DNA of 64,000 bases from Aminobacter sp039907765 (GTDB taxonomy: Bacteria > Pseudomonadota > Alphaproteobacteria > Rhizobiales > Rhizobiaceae). The first letter of the stretch is position 1; every line of letters begins with the position of its first letter. The position numbers and the translations under genes were made by a program. The notes beneath the pieces are model-generated. The model was not told where the DNA came from. It ran no database searches and worked only from the letters and a program-made list of their open reading frames with translations. The stretch is taken from contig NZ_JARDJI010000003.1 in assembly GCF_039907765.1 (NCBI RefSeq), positions 248,001 through 312,000 on the forward strand, read 5' to 3'. Below are positions 63,408-64,000 of this stretch, piece by piece.

Positions 63408-63710
63408 TCAGCATTCCTCGCCGAAACGCGCAGCGACGAGGGTGGCGAGCGCCTCGACGGCCTCGGCCGCCTCCGGTCCGCTGGCGCTGACGCGGATCGT
63501 GCAGCCGGGGCTCGCGGCCAGCATCATCAGGCCCATGATCGAGGTGCCGCCGACCGAAATCCCGTCCTTCTCCACGGTCACCGAGGCCTGGTATTCGCCG
63601 GCGATCTGGACGAACTTGGCGGAAGCCCGGGCGTGCAGGCCGCGCTGGTTCACGATGGCGAGGTCGCGCACGACGTGACCCTGTTCGGCGGGATAGGGCA
63701 TGCCGCTCAT
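63408..63710 (-). CDS. ptsH: HPr-family phosphocarrier of the nitrogen-type PTS (NPr)
   Basis: 100 residues. Phosphorylated His26 in NQRGLHARASAKF and the HprK-site Ser57 in VGGTSIMGLMMLA are both present. In rhizobia this system signals rather than transports sugars. ATG 63710 overlaps the EIIA stop (ATGA). Confidence 0.95.
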   Translation of the reverse strand: MSGMPYPAEQGHVVRDLAIVNQRGLHARASAKFVQIAGEYQASVTVEKDGISVGGTSIMGLMMLAASPGCTIRVSASGPEAAEAVEALATLVAARFGEEC

Positions 63711-64000
63711 TTTCCGCTCAGCACCTGGCTTGCAACGTTGATGTATTTGCGACCGGCGGCCTGCGCCTCGTCGAGGGCGGCGGCCATGTTGTCCGCCTTG
63801 CGCACGCTCGACAGCTTGATCAGCATCGGCAGGTTCATGCCGGCGATGACCTCGACCCGGCCGGCTTCCATGACGGAAATGGCAAGATTCGACGGCGTGC
63901 CGCCGAACATGTCGGTGAGCACGACCACGCCGGTGCCGGTATCGGCGCGGGAAACGGCAGTGATGATATCGCTGCGGCGCTGCGCCATGTCGTCATCGGC
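63707..64000 (-). CDS. PTS EIIA component, mannose type (5' end missing)
   Basis: The visible 97 residues (ADDDMAQRRSDIITAVSRAD to the stop) cover the C-terminal two thirds of an EIIA-Man-like domain of usually about 133 residues, with LTDMFGGTPSNLAIS. The phospho-His near residue 10 and the start lie beyond the window end. Translationally coupled to ptsH; in rhizobia an HprK gene usually precedes it. Confidence 0.88.
   Translation of the reverse strand, partial: ADDDMAQRRSDIITAVSRADTGTGVVVLTDMFGGTPSNLAISVMEAGRVEVIAGMNLPMLIKLSSVRKADNMAAALDEAQAAGRKYINVASQVLSGK

Overview
The window is GC-rich chromosomal DNA from an alphaproteobacterium of the order Hyphomicrobiales (Rhizobiales), most like Mesorhizobium or a close Phyllobacteriaceae relative. 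This rests on gene content and order (addB-addA-trxA beside folC-accD-trpA-trpB-trpF, a TsaE/kinase fusion, a DivL-type pseudo-kinase, the Npr/EIIA pair), on alphaproteobacterial regulatory motifs (RpoH, CtrA and LexA boxes) and on mosaic intergenic repeats typical of Mesorhizobium genomes. No species is claimed. Most of the window is core genome; the clearest accessory piece is a 1.4-kb insertion at a tRNA-Leu gene.

Layout. 0-7.1 kb (+): tail of an unknown gene, an atypical SDR, murein endopeptidase mepA, mgsA, glk, an ABC exporter, dapB and gpmA. 7.3-8.9 kb: tRNA-Leu(CAG) followed by a decayed integrative element bounded by a 19-bp direct repeat of the tRNA 3' end. 9-12.6 kb: an SPW-repeat membrane protein and two convergent glycosyltransferases. 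13-17.8 kb: a small RlpA-like protein, an ATP-grasp ligase, and a galactonate-type sugar acid operon (SDR dehydrogenase, dgoK, dgoA, SMP-30 lactonase) preceded by a direct-repeat operator. 18-25.2 kb: a GGDEF-EAL protein, gshB, htpX, and dnaK-dnaJ with an RpoH promoter. 25.3-31.4 kb: pmtA, pyrF, a DUF1330 protein, phaZ, a CtrA-box-preceded BTLCP peptidase, and yifB/comM with a LexA box. 31.7-34.6 kb (-): Gfo/Idh/MocA oxidoreductase, YceI, cytochrome b561 and a nucleotidyltransferase. 34.8-41 kb (-): infC (ATT start), a methyltransferase-like membrane protein, rpmI, rplT, pheS, an ASCH-domain gene and pheT. 41-44.5 kb (+): hydrolase, BenE, DUF2852 and a YgjP-type metallopeptidase. 44.7-49.7 kb (+): trpF-trpB-trpA-accD-folC. 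49.8-64 kb (-): PTS EIIA (partial) and HPr, ahcY, divL, the tsaE-amgK-like fusion, a murU-like gene, addB, addA and trxA.

How the parts work together. Several short tightly packed operons share stop/start overlaps (ATGA or GTGA). The divL to addA run joins a cell-cycle regulator, tRNA t6A synthesis, probable cell-wall sugar recycling and RecBCD-like repair in one unit. Several genes have a visible operator: RpoH for dnaK, LexA for yifB, a CtrA box for the BTLCP gene, a SahR-like palindrome for ahcY and PhaR-like sites for phaZ. The items most worth following are the tRNA-Leu element with its repeated arm-like motifs and orphan cargo, the ASCH gene between pheS and pheT, the TsaE-AmgK fusion with MurU, and DivL with tyrosine in place of the phospho-histidine. 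No new defence or secretion system was found.
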